A stretch of DNA of 64,000 nt, from NCBI GenBank assembly GCA_961205875.1, contig OY540821.1:13020001-13084000 (forward strand). Reading direction: 5' to 3'. The DNA is from Sialis fuliginosa. Lineage: Eukaryota; Arthropoda; Insecta; Megaloptera; Sialidae. Shown piece by piece: positions 50,201 through 59,880 of the stretch (the stretch's first letter is position 1; each line of letters begins with the position of its first letter). Both the position numbers and the translations under genes were made by a program. Under the pieces are notes generated by a model, which searched no databases, was not told the origin of the DNA, and saw only the letters and a list, made by a program, of their open reading frames with translations.

Positions 50201-52958
50201 CAGTAAACCTGGTGGTATTTTACCGGACGAATCGTACACTGGAAAAAATAAAACATTAATCTTCCAGTTTATACTAAACAATTTTTTTTAAATTACGACC
50301 TAAACGTTTACAAAATTAAGAAAAAAATACATTTTTTGCTTGCTTTATAATCCAGTAAAAAAATTAGAGAAAATTAATTTTATTTCAAAATTCCGGTTAT
50401 TTATGTTCAATTATTTTTGCCATTGTTACAGAGCTTTGAATTATATTAATCTCTTTTTTCTATTAAAATTTGTATCCCTTAATTGTTTGGCCAAGTGTAC
50501 TATAAAATATAACCAATTTAGATATCTAGCGACTATGTCCGGTATTAAAAACTAGGTAAAAAAAATTTGCTAGCTTGCAAGCACTTTCAAACGGGGTATC
50601 AAACTTATATATGCCAGTTCTCTTGGAGATTTTGACAGATAGTTGCATGCGCACACTTTAGTAAATAGTAAATATACTATATACTTTACATACCTTGGTT
50701 TTTATATACTTACTATGCATGTTTGTTACCCCGTTTGAAAGTGCTTGAAATCTAGCAATTTTTTTTACCTAGTCTGTAACACCGGACATAACTCTAAAAA
50801 AATGCTGAAAAACCTGTTTGATTAAGCTATATATATTTTTTATCTAATCAGTAAAAAAAATGTTAAAATATTCAACGACTTTTTTCTTACTAAAAGTACC
50901 TCTATCACTAATGAAGTAAGAGTTGTTGCAAATTAAATGGTCGTTTTTCATAATTTAAACTTCCCACCTTTTTAATTTCAGCTTTTTGCAAGGAAATCGA
51001 AACTTCATTGGTATCAATACGAAGGTCAGCAAGGGGTATTGTATATTTTTCCTTTTTAAAAAAAATTGGATTGAGGAACAAAAAAAGGTCATTAAAATTA
51101 GTAACGATAGTAATAAGCGTAAAATTTTGAATTGAAAAAAAGTCTTCAATTTTTATATTTTGTATATAATCAGGGACCCTTGGTCACGCTACCCCGGGGC
51201 CCATAGCCTCTAGTTACGGCCCTGAAAGTACTGTTATTATTTAGTCTCCTTATTATTTTTTTTAAACATTTTTTTTCTGGAAAATAATAATAAAAACTAC
51301 ATTCGTTATCCTTCAAAACGTCAAGTGATCGAAGTTCTAAGTTTGTTAAAGAAAAATTTTAATTCAGAAACGGCCATTTCATTTTTAACACCATTGATAT
51401 AAAAATTTATAATTTTTCACGTATACTTACTCTGTAAAGCCCATAAAGAAAATGTATCTAACTCTTTTAAAAACAGTTTTCCTTGAAGCTGGCATCGTTC
51501 AGTAATTCCAGGTCTATTGAAATTCAAGGGCGCTAATAGCTCTGATAACGGTTTCATGAACTCATCAAGTGTTTTAAATTGCACGACTGTAAAAAAATAC
51601 ATATACATATATTATATTAGTAATCACATAATCATATGCTGTACATTATATTTGATGAAATATTATAATAAATTTTATAGCAGGTCAATGTAAATGTAAA
51701 TAACATTGAAACTTATACCTACTGTATAAAAATAAAAAATAACCTCTAAAAAACGCAATTATAGATATTATATTTTTGCTGACTAATTTTAGGTTTTAAT
51801 AAATAATAATTTAATGGTATTATACTATTAATTTTGGAAGTAAAAAATTACTAATGGGTTAATCCATATGAAATAGTTCCTCGATGATTCTAAAAAAAAT
51901 TGATTTGTGTAAATACTGTAACATGTTGGTAGTTCGAAATGGCCATTATTTTAATTTTATTGTTTTTTGTTTTCGCGTGACGACCGTATTTTGTTCTATA
52001 GATCGCAGCATTTTTAGCACTTTAAAGGGTTTGTGGAAATTAGAATATTCAGCTTCTATCAAACTAAAAGTTAATTGTTCAGAAAAACACAGATTACAAG
52101 AATACTTCCAGACATTATGTCTAGAAGTAATCTTGTAGTTCGTTTTTTTCTGAAGAATTAACTTTTTGTTTGATGCTAAAAGGTTTGACAGAAGCTGAAT
52201 AATTCTACTTTACATAATCCCTTAAAATTGCAAAAAATGCCGCGACCTGTAGATTAAATAAGGTCGCCATGCTAAAATAAAAAATAATAAAATTAAAATA
52301 ATGCTTATTTTGAACTAACTAGGGTAATTACACACAAAAAATCAATTTTTTAGAATGATCGAGCAACCATTTTATTCAATTCTGGACCACTTGATATGGA
52401 TTAACCCTAATATCAAACTTGACGTCTACAAAATATTAAATTTTACGTATTTCGTTTTACTAAAAAAATGCTAAGGATTGAAAATATAATTGTTAATATT
52501 CTGTTAAAATTATCAATTTTTCTTCTTCAGCAAATCTGGAGGAACTTTTCTTATCATTTTTCGAAAAAAGATTTTCACTCTTGATCTTTCAAGACAAAGA
52601 CTTTTCGTTCCGTGTCTGTCTGTCTGTCTTCTGAATCCTTATCACAGGCATAACTAATGAACCTCTTCACCGATATTAATGAAAATTTTTTTTGGTGGGT
52701 CTGGTTAGTAGATAGTCTTATATAAAAATCATCAATAAATTAAAACATACCTTGAGGTTCATTAAAATCCACAACCTTTTTGGGTTCATCAATCAACAAA
52801 ATCCTTTTACTCGTGCTGTTATTATTTTTCTTTGCAACACTACACTCATCTATTTTACGTTCATTTTGTAAAGTACATTTATTGTCACTAAGCACTACTT
52901 GGGAACTAACAACAATCAAAATCCCTGTACACAAAAACACAAAAACTTGACGGATCAT
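41292..52958 (-). CDS. NRF-6-like membrane acyltransferase (nose resistant to fluoxetine family)
   Basis: Multi-pass protein with a secreted NRF domain followed by an acyltransferase-3 domain; worm relatives affect lipid and drug transport. Exons in order: 52958-52751, 51586-51431, 50238-49991, 48683-48475, 47847-47777, 46736-46552, 46444-46284, 45624-45262, 43780-43654, 42465-42276, 42133-41988, 41450-41292; the frame stays open for 740 aa. Residues 1-24 (MIRQVFVFLCTGILIVVSSQ) are a signal peptide. The NRF domain has QMYDSSGKIPPGLLSGNNHQ and GDFDQCMEL near residues 121-150, and NWGWCVPAACS near 220. The acyltransferase domain starts at TIHGIKCFNMALLLFAHKG (about 330), then GHPWTVTGRSAS, MHTHHVGIDMHFFIITP and NFASRFFSHRLFLIQTRISY, with many hydrophobic segments. 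The tail is charged (KKEETKSK). The start is the ATG before IRQVF; the in-frame GTG upstream is not needed. Introns hold many MITEs. Acyl donor and substrate are unknown. Confidence 0.93.
41529..41904. mobile_element. hAT-type MITE with perfect 8-bp target duplication
   Basis: The ends are TAGGGCTGCATACGAGACGA and, inward from the right, CAGGGTGCGCCGAGACGAGA. AGTTTAAA occurs on both sides (41521-41528 and 41905-41912). It is 376 bp, rich in GTCTCG/CGAGAC pairs, and non-coding. It lies in the last intron of the NRF gene. Confidence 0.8.
42640..42870 (+). repeat. Dispersed repeat in an NRF intron, inverse of 39895-40125
   Basis: It contains CAAGTCAGTATTTTTTATAC, ATAGTAGTCTGTTA and TTTTGCTTTGGACGTTGTAA in the same order as the minus strand of 39895-40125. 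The two copies form a widely spaced inverted pair around the 3' end of the NRF gene. Confidence 0.6.
43008..43491. mobile_element. Palindromic MITE (CAGGATGATTTACAACTAG end)
   Basis: The right end, read inward, is CAGGATGATTTACAACTAG; the left end is a diverged match. The arms fold about a centre near 43235, pairing text such as GTTATCGATTTCCAGTATCA with its complement. A second member is at about 59470-59880. It lies in an intron of the NRF gene. Confidence 0.65.
43819..44131. mobile_element. GTCCGGTATTA-type MITE, copy A
   Basis: Bounded by GTCCGGTATTAC and ATACCGGAC, with sub-terminal GACCTAACAAA and GCTAGC inverted repeats. It is 313 bp and non-coding. It shares ends and interior (CTTTCAAACGGGGTAT-like text) with 50537-50787 and with fragments at 59151-59240 and 1140-1180. 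Confidence 0.72.
44278..45234. mobile_element. Nested ~960-bp foldback element
   Basis: It begins TAGGGTGGAGTGAAAAAATG and ends with the exact reverse complement of that text except near the edge. Each arm is ~450 bp. Each arm itself contains the unit TATCTCGGTAA...GATATTTGAATGCGCAATAG in both orientations, so the unit occurs four times in +,-,+,- order. The loop is short (about 44740-44770). The ends suggest a TA duplication. It lies in the intron between NRF exons 8 and 9. Confidence 0.78.
45717..45941. mobile_element. hAT-like MITE made of AAGTAC repeats
   Basis: The left end CAGAGCTATGCACTTAAGTA pairs with the right end, inward CAGAACTGTGCATGTACTTA. The flanks TATTTATT and TATATTTT agree at 6 of 8 positions. 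The interior is a degenerate tandem of AAGTAC/GTACTT. A related AAGTAC-rich stretch begins CAGAGCTGTCACA at about 60463. Confidence 0.58.
48746..49390. repeat. Interspersed repeat, second copy of the trypsin-intron family
   Basis: It starts TTTTGCTTCCTCGCAATATC and ends with GCACGAGGAAGCACTGTACA before TTGGCAGATT. It matches 37383-38257 but without the internal duplication and without the 20-bp minisatellite expansion. The TGCTTCCTCG text near both ends may be a terminal inverted repeat. Confidence 0.68.
49674..49932. repeat. Interspersed insect repeat, copy B
   Basis: It contains AATATTATAAATGCGAAAGT, CGGCTAAACCGCTGAACCGA and CCACGCGAACGAAGTTGCAG, the same series as 35028-35234. It lies next to NRF exon 3. 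Confidence 0.55.
50537..50787. mobile_element. GTCCGGTATTA-type MITE, copy B
   Basis: Bounded by GTCCGGTATTAAA and TAACACCGGAC, with sub-terminal CAAGCACTTTCAAACGGGGT and its inverse near the right end. The junctions read TAT|GTCCGG and CCGGAC|ATA, consistent with a TA-type duplication. It lies between NRF exons 2 and 3. Confidence 0.72.
51854..52409. mobile_element. ~555-bp foldback element in NRF intron 1
   Basis: The ends are GGGTTAATCCATAT and ATATGGATTAACCC. The arms pair over most of their length: GATTCTAAAAAAAATTGATT with its complement, and TATTCAGCTTCTATCAAACT with its complement, down to a centre near 52115. No coding potential. Confidence 0.7.
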
Positions 52959-53553
52959 TGTTGTATTCAAATCACAAAAAATTAAATTAACTAGATTAAT
53001 CACAGATGGTTACGAAAACAAAAACATAATTACAACAATTTCAATTGTTGTAATTATTCATTGTTGAAAAATACTACTACTGAAGACTTGAATGCAAGGA
53101 TTAATCTGATTCTAATTTAAATGAAATTATGTATTTAAATGTTCTTAAATCACCAAGGACTGTACCTCGGATACTGACATTTCGAGTTCTTGTAGCGATA
53201 GTAGAAATGTAAAAGAATACGACCCAAGAGTGTATGTATGTGTGTGTGCGTATTTTTATATGTATGTATGTATTAACATAGGTTAAACTAGTTAGGTTAC
53301 ATTTTTCCACTCACAATCAGTTGAGTTGTAGATTTAAGTACAATAATGGGGTTAACATTAAAAAAATTACAAACTTTAATAAAATTGTTTAATATTGACC
53401 CCCCCCCCCCACTCAATCCCCGACAGCATATTATTTTAGCAAACAATTTTTTTTCTTAAATTAATTTAAGTAATTTAAAAAAAAATTGTTTTTTTCTTAA
53501 TCCTGATAATACTATTCTGAGTCAACCTCTAGTTACGCTACTGCATTTATATG
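52959..53553. promoter_or_regulatory. Upstream region of the NRF-6-like gene
   Basis: The promoter and any 5' untranslated exon of the minus-strand NRF gene should lie here. The main visible structure is a hairpin with 15-bp arms at 53026-53057, 68 bases before the start codon. A GT/ATGT-rich microsatellite is at about 53230-53275 and a run of C at 53399-53410. No coding exon is seen. Confidence 0.45.
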
Positions 53554-54623
53554 CAGTGGCGAGGCGTGAAATTTTTAATAAGGGAAGCATATTTTGTCAA
53601 TCCTCCCCCTCCTATTAACATAAAAAACTATGAAACACATTAAATTAAAGCTTTTTTTTTTAAAATAAATTCTTATATATTTTATAGTAAATAAATGATT
53701 CTACGTCTTATTTTCTTGTATTTTAGTCGATATTTGTATGACGAGTTGAAGTTCAGTGTAGGAAATTTCACCAAAAAATTTCGAATTTTTGATTTCGTTA
53801 AAAGTATGTTAATTGTATAGAAAATGACGTGAAAAATTGAACTGTTCAAACCGCAGGTCTGTATCTCAAACCGTTCTCGAGATATAGCCTCTCAAAGTTT
53901 TAGTTTTTTCAAATTTTTGGAGAAAAAAGGCCATAACTTTTGAACGGGTGGTCGGAATTGATTTTAGTTGACGGATTTGAAATCAGCGTTTCATAATCTA
54001 TATAATGACATGTATAATACTTTAAAATCCAACACAAAAATTTTGGCCAAAAATCGACATTTTTTTAAGGTATACCCCTTTGAATTTTTTCGATTTTTCG
54101 CGAAATTTTTTTTTTCGAGTTTTAAGGTATTATACATGTCATTATATAGATTTTGACACGCTGATTTCAAATCCGTCGACTAAAATCAATTCTGACCACG
54201 CGTTCAAAAGTTAGGGCCATTTTTCTTCAAAATTTTGAAAAAACTAAAACTTTGAGAGGCTATATCTCGAGAACGGTTTGAGATACAGACCTGCGGTTTG
54301 AACAGTTCAACTTTTCACGTCATTTTCTATACAGAAAACATACTTTTAACGAAATCAAAAATTTGAAATTTTTTAGTGAAATTTCCTGCAGTGAACTTTA
54401 ACTCGTCATACAAATATTGATTAAAATTCAAGAAAATAAGACGTTAAGGAATTATAGTTTTATAATTGAGCGTGTATATTAATATTAAATGCTTTTTTTG
54501 ATTAAAATGTTTGAGTTCCGCATAAAGATGAATATTCTAATAATATTTTTAAATTATTTATTAACTGAAAACACAGATTTGTATTAATTTACCCATAAAG
54601 CTTCCATGGACGCTTCGCCACTG
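53554..54623. mobile_element. hAT foldback element with perfect 8-bp target duplication
   Basis: It starts CAGTGGCGAGGCGTGAAATT and ends GGACGCTTCGCCACTG. TTTATATG is present directly before (53546-53553) and after (54624-54631). This 8-bp duplication assigns it to the hAT superfamily. The interior (53701-54444) is a ~744-bp palindrome nearly identical to that in 32893-33937. No transposase is present, so it was mobilised in trans. Confidence 0.88.
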
Positions 54624-57600
54624 TTTATATGAAAGATATATAAAAAAATATACGATGATTACACAGAAATTTACAAAATATAACCTTTTTCTAATTGTTT
54701 AAACAATAAACCTAAACGAGTAGAGTAATTTTTGTTATTACTTTAAAAAAATATGTTTTACTGTTTAGGAATAATTAAATAAAAATGAAAAATAATGAGG
54801 TTATTTCACCCCCTTACACTGAAGGGGGCAATAAATAAAAAAAACGCAGACTCCAGTTATTCCCTTATTTATAAAGATTATAATGAGTGCAGAAATTTTA
54901 TGATGCAGAGAAAGATTTTTGAATAAAAAACGAGAAATAATCACACTGTCGTAAAAAAAACAGGTTTTGTTATATTAGTAATGTCATAGATAACCAAATA
55001 CGTTTAAATCAAATACAATATAAATATTAGTTTCTACTGTTATCGTATCTACATGTTTCAATAAATGTACCCGTAAATTATAATTCGACAAATATTACAA
55101 GGAAACGAACTAATAAACTCGCTTAAATGAATTTATTGTAGCGCCTTAGGTTATATTTAAATAAAAAATGCATCACTAAATTATTTTAGCACATCGTAAA
55201 TCACGAAAAAAAATAAAGTAACACAACAATGAATAGGTTTCCTGTAAAACAGTTAAAAAATATAAATTTAATTTGTGTGTATTTAAGTAAATTGAATATA
55301 TTACTCATATATTAATATATCATTAGGAAATCGGTTTATTAAAATTTATTATTAGCTTATATAATATTTTTAAATGTTGTATACCTGATTATATTTTCCA
55401 GACTGGCTAAACTTGGAAAACCTTGAAATATTTGTAAAATTAAATCAAGGAAAAGTCAGAAATATCAGTATGATAATAAAATGAAAGTATTAATTCTCCG
55501 ATAGAAACGTACAAGTATTTTATTGAAGATAAGTTAAACACGCATCGTCCCCTAAATATTTGTTTGAATTACTTTTGTGGTAAATTAACTTCAGGGGTTA
55601 TTTTAGTGTGTAGTTACTGAACTTGTAAAAGGTAATTTGTGTAGTTGAAAAATTGTAAGTAGAAAGAAAAATATAAAAAAGTGTAAGTGTGGAGAAAAAG
55701 AGGTCACTATAATTTTTAAGAGAGAAATATACAAAGTGTGCAAAAAAAGGTATTTGCAGTTGAAAAATTTGCTTAAAATAATTTGAATAGCGGCAATTGT
55801 TGATTGTTTATTAAAAATGAAATATTTCTGCTTATCTCAATATTATAAAATACTCAGATGCCGAAATTGAGAAAAATATGTTTTTAGTTTATGTTAAGAA
55901 TACCGCATACCGATACCATGGCCCCGACAAGGGGGGGGGGGAGGTGACAGGGCACTAGCCTGGGAGTCCTGGACGGCGATTAACCTTATTTTGGTCTTAA
56001 AAATGTTTATGTTATTTATATTCTATCCATATATTCATAGTTATTTACTATCCCCCCTCCCCCCTCCCGACAATAACGAAAACCAATTATAATAAACGGT
56101 TCAATTTAGTTCGGAGAATTTTGAACCGTGATTACCAAAATAATTTTAAAAAAAAGAACCGGAACCAAACCGGTATCGGTTTGACTCTGTTTTTAATTGC
56201 CATTCATTTCTTAAAATAGTAATGATATCTTACATAGACAGATAAACAAAATCAGAGGAAAAATTGTTATTAGATATTGTGCAACATGGAAATACCAGGT
56301 TGTTTTTAAAAATATTTATGTTCAAGTGCTTATTTTCTAAAATTCTAAATAATTATTATTATTAAGTTTCAAAACGTTTATATTCATTTTAGATAGAAGA
56401 TCACAGCACAAAAATAGAAATAATTATAGTTATTAAATTATATAGAAATTTAATAATAGATTTAATAAATTAAAATTGAATTCACATTTTATGAAATAAG
56501 CTACACGTGAAATAAAAAAAAATCAATTTATTAAATTATATTAAATCGTGTCACGAGCGTGACCCGTCGTGCGTGATCGGACGTGAGTAAAAAATAGGAT
56601 TCGTGAGCGTACGTGATCTTAAGTAATATTTACTTACGTGCCCAGCGCTATTCAGAATCAATTACCCTTTCACAGACAAAATAAATATCATTAAATATAT
56701 TATACATAACATATATCCGGTTATTACAAAAACGTTTTTGTTGGAAAAAAATATGGTATTTTTATTTTGTAAATAATTATTATACGAGGCGGACAAGTTT
56801 ATTATTTTTGTATTATTTTCAAAAATCTGAATTACTCATAACCATAAATTATATACGTATTTTTCTTTGATGTAGTGGTATTAATAAATCTTTTACTATT
56901 GTGATATTTGTTAGAATTTATATATAAATTTGAAAAATATTTAAATAAATTATAGTTTTGTTATTATATTTTATACTGTCTTTTATATCTTGGAAAAATT
57001 TAATATTTTCTTATAAAATTAATAGTTTATGTCGTATGCGGTCTATAGTTCTGTATTAATACTTATAATAACATTACTATTTACTAACAGTGGCGGATTT
57101 ATAACTTTTTGCTCCTAAAATCTGCCCTCTAGGCTATATTGGGAAATCTGCTACTGTAGACTTTTTTGAGTCAATTTATTCACGTCGTTTTACAGGACAT
57201 ATCATTTGGTTTATTTGAAATGGATTGCAGTGGACATATTCAAGACTATTCTATAAGTGCTTGAAGATGACCATTGCAATATGTGACGAAACGCTGACCA
57301 AACTGTTCACGTTGGCTTGTTGCTCGTGATTTTAATTTTTGATTTTAGCAATAAATTATAAACAGCTAGTAATTATGATACTCAATCTTTATAAAAATCA
57401 ACTTTTGAAGGCTGCCATTCCAAAATGTCGTTTCCTTTATTGTTTATATGTATGTATAGTTTATGAGTATGAATTGTCAAATTTAAACTAGATAATAATC
57501 TTTTTTAATGTTCCAAACAAAATAATTATAGACAAAAATGTGTGGATACACATTTTTTGTTCCTTAAGGGGATATATTCCCGTTTGTTTAGTTGTTTTGG

Positions 57601-57904
57601 TAGTTAGGCAATGTTATTTTTAAAATTCTGTCGGTAATATAATAATAATAATATAATTTATTATTAAATGATATATATATATAGCGATAGCAACTACATA
57701 GTATTATGTAATCATTAGAATTAATGTTTCATTTTGATTACAACGATCAAAAATGTACATTAGGTAATAATAATAAGTGAGAGCCATTGAGAGAATTGAA
57801 ATGAAGCAGTCGTTATAACATTGTATTGAAGATAAGATTAATTTTAAAAGAAGTGCTCAAAGTTAAAATTTAAAACTGTTAGTGATTATTTTTTCCCTTT
57901 AAGC

Positions 57905-58171
57905 GTCGATCCAGACAATCGAGCCGATCTCGGTCCGGTCTCGTTCCAATCAGATATAAATATACAATAAACAATGAAATCATTCACACTATAGGTATCG
58001 CTCAGGTCTCGGTCCAATCACGCTCTGATACAGTATTTGGGTCGATCCAGACTATCGATCCGGTCTCGGTCCGATCTCGCTCCAGTCGAATATTCAGTAT
58101 AGATACTGTATGATTTCATTGTTTATTGTTTTTTTATATTTATTTGGAGCGAGATCGGCACGTTAGTCTGT
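57905..58171. repeat. GTCTCG-rich direct and inverted repeat
   Basis: GTCGATCCAGAC followed by CCGGTCTCGGTCCGATCTCG-like text occurs twice (about 57905 and 58041). AACAATGAAATCAT occurs at about 57973 and its inverse at about 58109. The composite resembles a rearranged MITE with GTCTCG-rich termini. Confidence 0.5.
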
Positions 58172-58897
58172 AAATCCACTGTTAAGGTCCACAGGCACTG
58201 TAGTAGCGAAATAGATATAGGTTTAGGTTAAGTGTAATATATAAGTGCTAGTGAAAATTTTTGTTATTGTGTAATTAGTAAGTGAATGTTTAGTGTAGTT
58301 ATTGTAAAACACTCAATGTAAGTGAAATTTGATATTTCTATGTCGATGTACTATATGTACATTTATGGCTACTGAGGTCTGTTCCCGCACTCCAATTAAA
58401 GGTAAAGTGAACCATTCCAATTATAGTAATTACAAATCTGATACAATAAAATACCTATACATAACATACTTAAAGATTACATCAAATTATTATTTATCAG
58501 TATTTCTAAAAAATGATTCGGTTTTTGATGAATTTAGCACAATATAGCACTGCGCAATAACTTGGTAAATGTTTTTAAATTAGTTTTAGTATAAATAAAT
58601 ACCTAGTTTTAGTTTAAATAATACCTATCATTTTTTTATATTTTTTTTTAAACTATGGAAGTTGAAATCACCTTTTTATGGAAAATTTAATACTTTACAA
58701 ATAAAACTTTTAGCGTAAAATGCATCGTTTTGAGATATTTTCAATATTTTGACCATCTACTAACCAGATCCAACTAATAAATTAAGTTTAAAATCGATTC
58801 AGTGATTCGTGTGATAAATATAGATACGGAACGATTTTTTTTTGTTCTCGGCTTTTTTTTAAATCTTATATACGAATACATACAGCCAATTATTAGA

Positions 58898-59047
58898 ATG
58901 AAAAGTGTTTTTGTATTGACTTTGGGTATGGCGAGGATGCTATTTACAGCGAGTTATTACATCACAATTATAGATGATGTAAATTGTAAATCACTCGATA
59001 CTAGACAGTGTCTAACTACAGGGAACGCATGCTGCGAAATCTCATAA
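58898..59047 (+). CDS. Possible small secreted Cys-rich peptide (hypothetical)
   Basis: A 49-codon frame from ATG to TAA. The first ~20 residues (MKSVFVLTLGMARMLFTASY) look like a signal peptide. The mature part has four cysteines in the spacing C-x8-C-x6-CC. I do not recognise a family. The short length, the lack of visible introns and the flanking repeats mean it may be a chance frame or a truncated gene. It is listed because a leader plus clustered cysteines is unlikely in this AT-rich background. Confidence 0.25.
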   Translation: MKSVFVLTLGMARMLFTASYYITIIDDVNCKSLDTRQCLTTGNACCEIS

Positions 59048-59150
59048 AAAACTAGATAATGCTTCCTGTTAACATCAATTCAATAGAAGAAAAAAACAAA
59101 ATAATAAATTAAATTAAAATTTTAGAGAAACAATAGTTTCTATAAATTAA

Positions 59151-59240
59151 TGTCCGGTATTGTAAAGTAGCTAACAAATTTGCAAGCACTTTCCAATGGG
59201 GTATTAATTCTGTGATGGTATATCTAGATTAGTTATGGAA
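59151..59240. mobile_element. GTCCGGTATTA-type MITE, half copy
   Basis: It begins TGTCCGGTATTGTAAAGTAG, then GCAAGCACTTTCCAATGGGG, matching the left halves of 43819-44131 and 50537-50787. No matching right end was found, so the element is truncated. Confidence 0.55.
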
Positions 59241-59469
59241 TTTTTTTTTATATAGGCCGCTTTTTTCACATAGCTTTAGATTCAACAGGAACTCGAAGAC
59301 AATGTTAATATCAGTTGACAATCCTTAAAATGCATTGGGACTAATCAACTTCAAATTGGGACTAATCAATTTTAAATTTTTTAAGTTTAAAAGCTATTTA
59401 GGCATTGAAATAATTATGTCAATTTGTTATTTTTTGTACAATGTATAGTGTAAACAATGTATTATTATA

Positions 59470-59880
59470 CAGGATGATTTACAACTAGTATAAAAAATGA
59501 TCTTATGACAAATGGATAAAGTATATTTTTATGTAATTTGTGCCATATAATCTTTTACAATAACCCAACACGGGAAAAAATTGAAGAACAAAAAAAACTT
59601 GATAAAAATTGGCGAGCTCACTAGCCCCATACACCCCTGGTCTAAATTACTATTGTTTGATACTGGAAATCGATAGCACTAATTAATAATAAATCGGTTA
59701 TAAAATTTCATAACTGTATCATGGATTCTCTAGATATTAAATAAAAACTAATTTTGGTCAAAATTTTTGGAAGGCTGTAGCTCCCTCACGAATTCATGTT
59801 CGTATGAAGTATTTTGCTTAAAATTACATTCTCGACCTAATGCTAATTTTTTTTTACACTAGTTGTAAAAATCAGCATGT
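59470..59880. mobile_element. Palindromic MITE, second member of the 43008 family
   Basis: It begins CAGGATGATTTACAACTAG and its right side contains ACACTAGTTGTAAAAATCAG. The right arm shares TTGATACTGGAAATCGATAG and CTCCCTCACGAAT with 43008-43491. The left arm has diverged. Boundaries are approximate. Confidence 0.55.

Noticed and set aside
53101..53310. Minus-strand open frame upstream of the NRF gene
   Set aside because: Its translation (repeated Thr/Tyr/Ile/His) comes from the GTAT/GTGT microsatellite.
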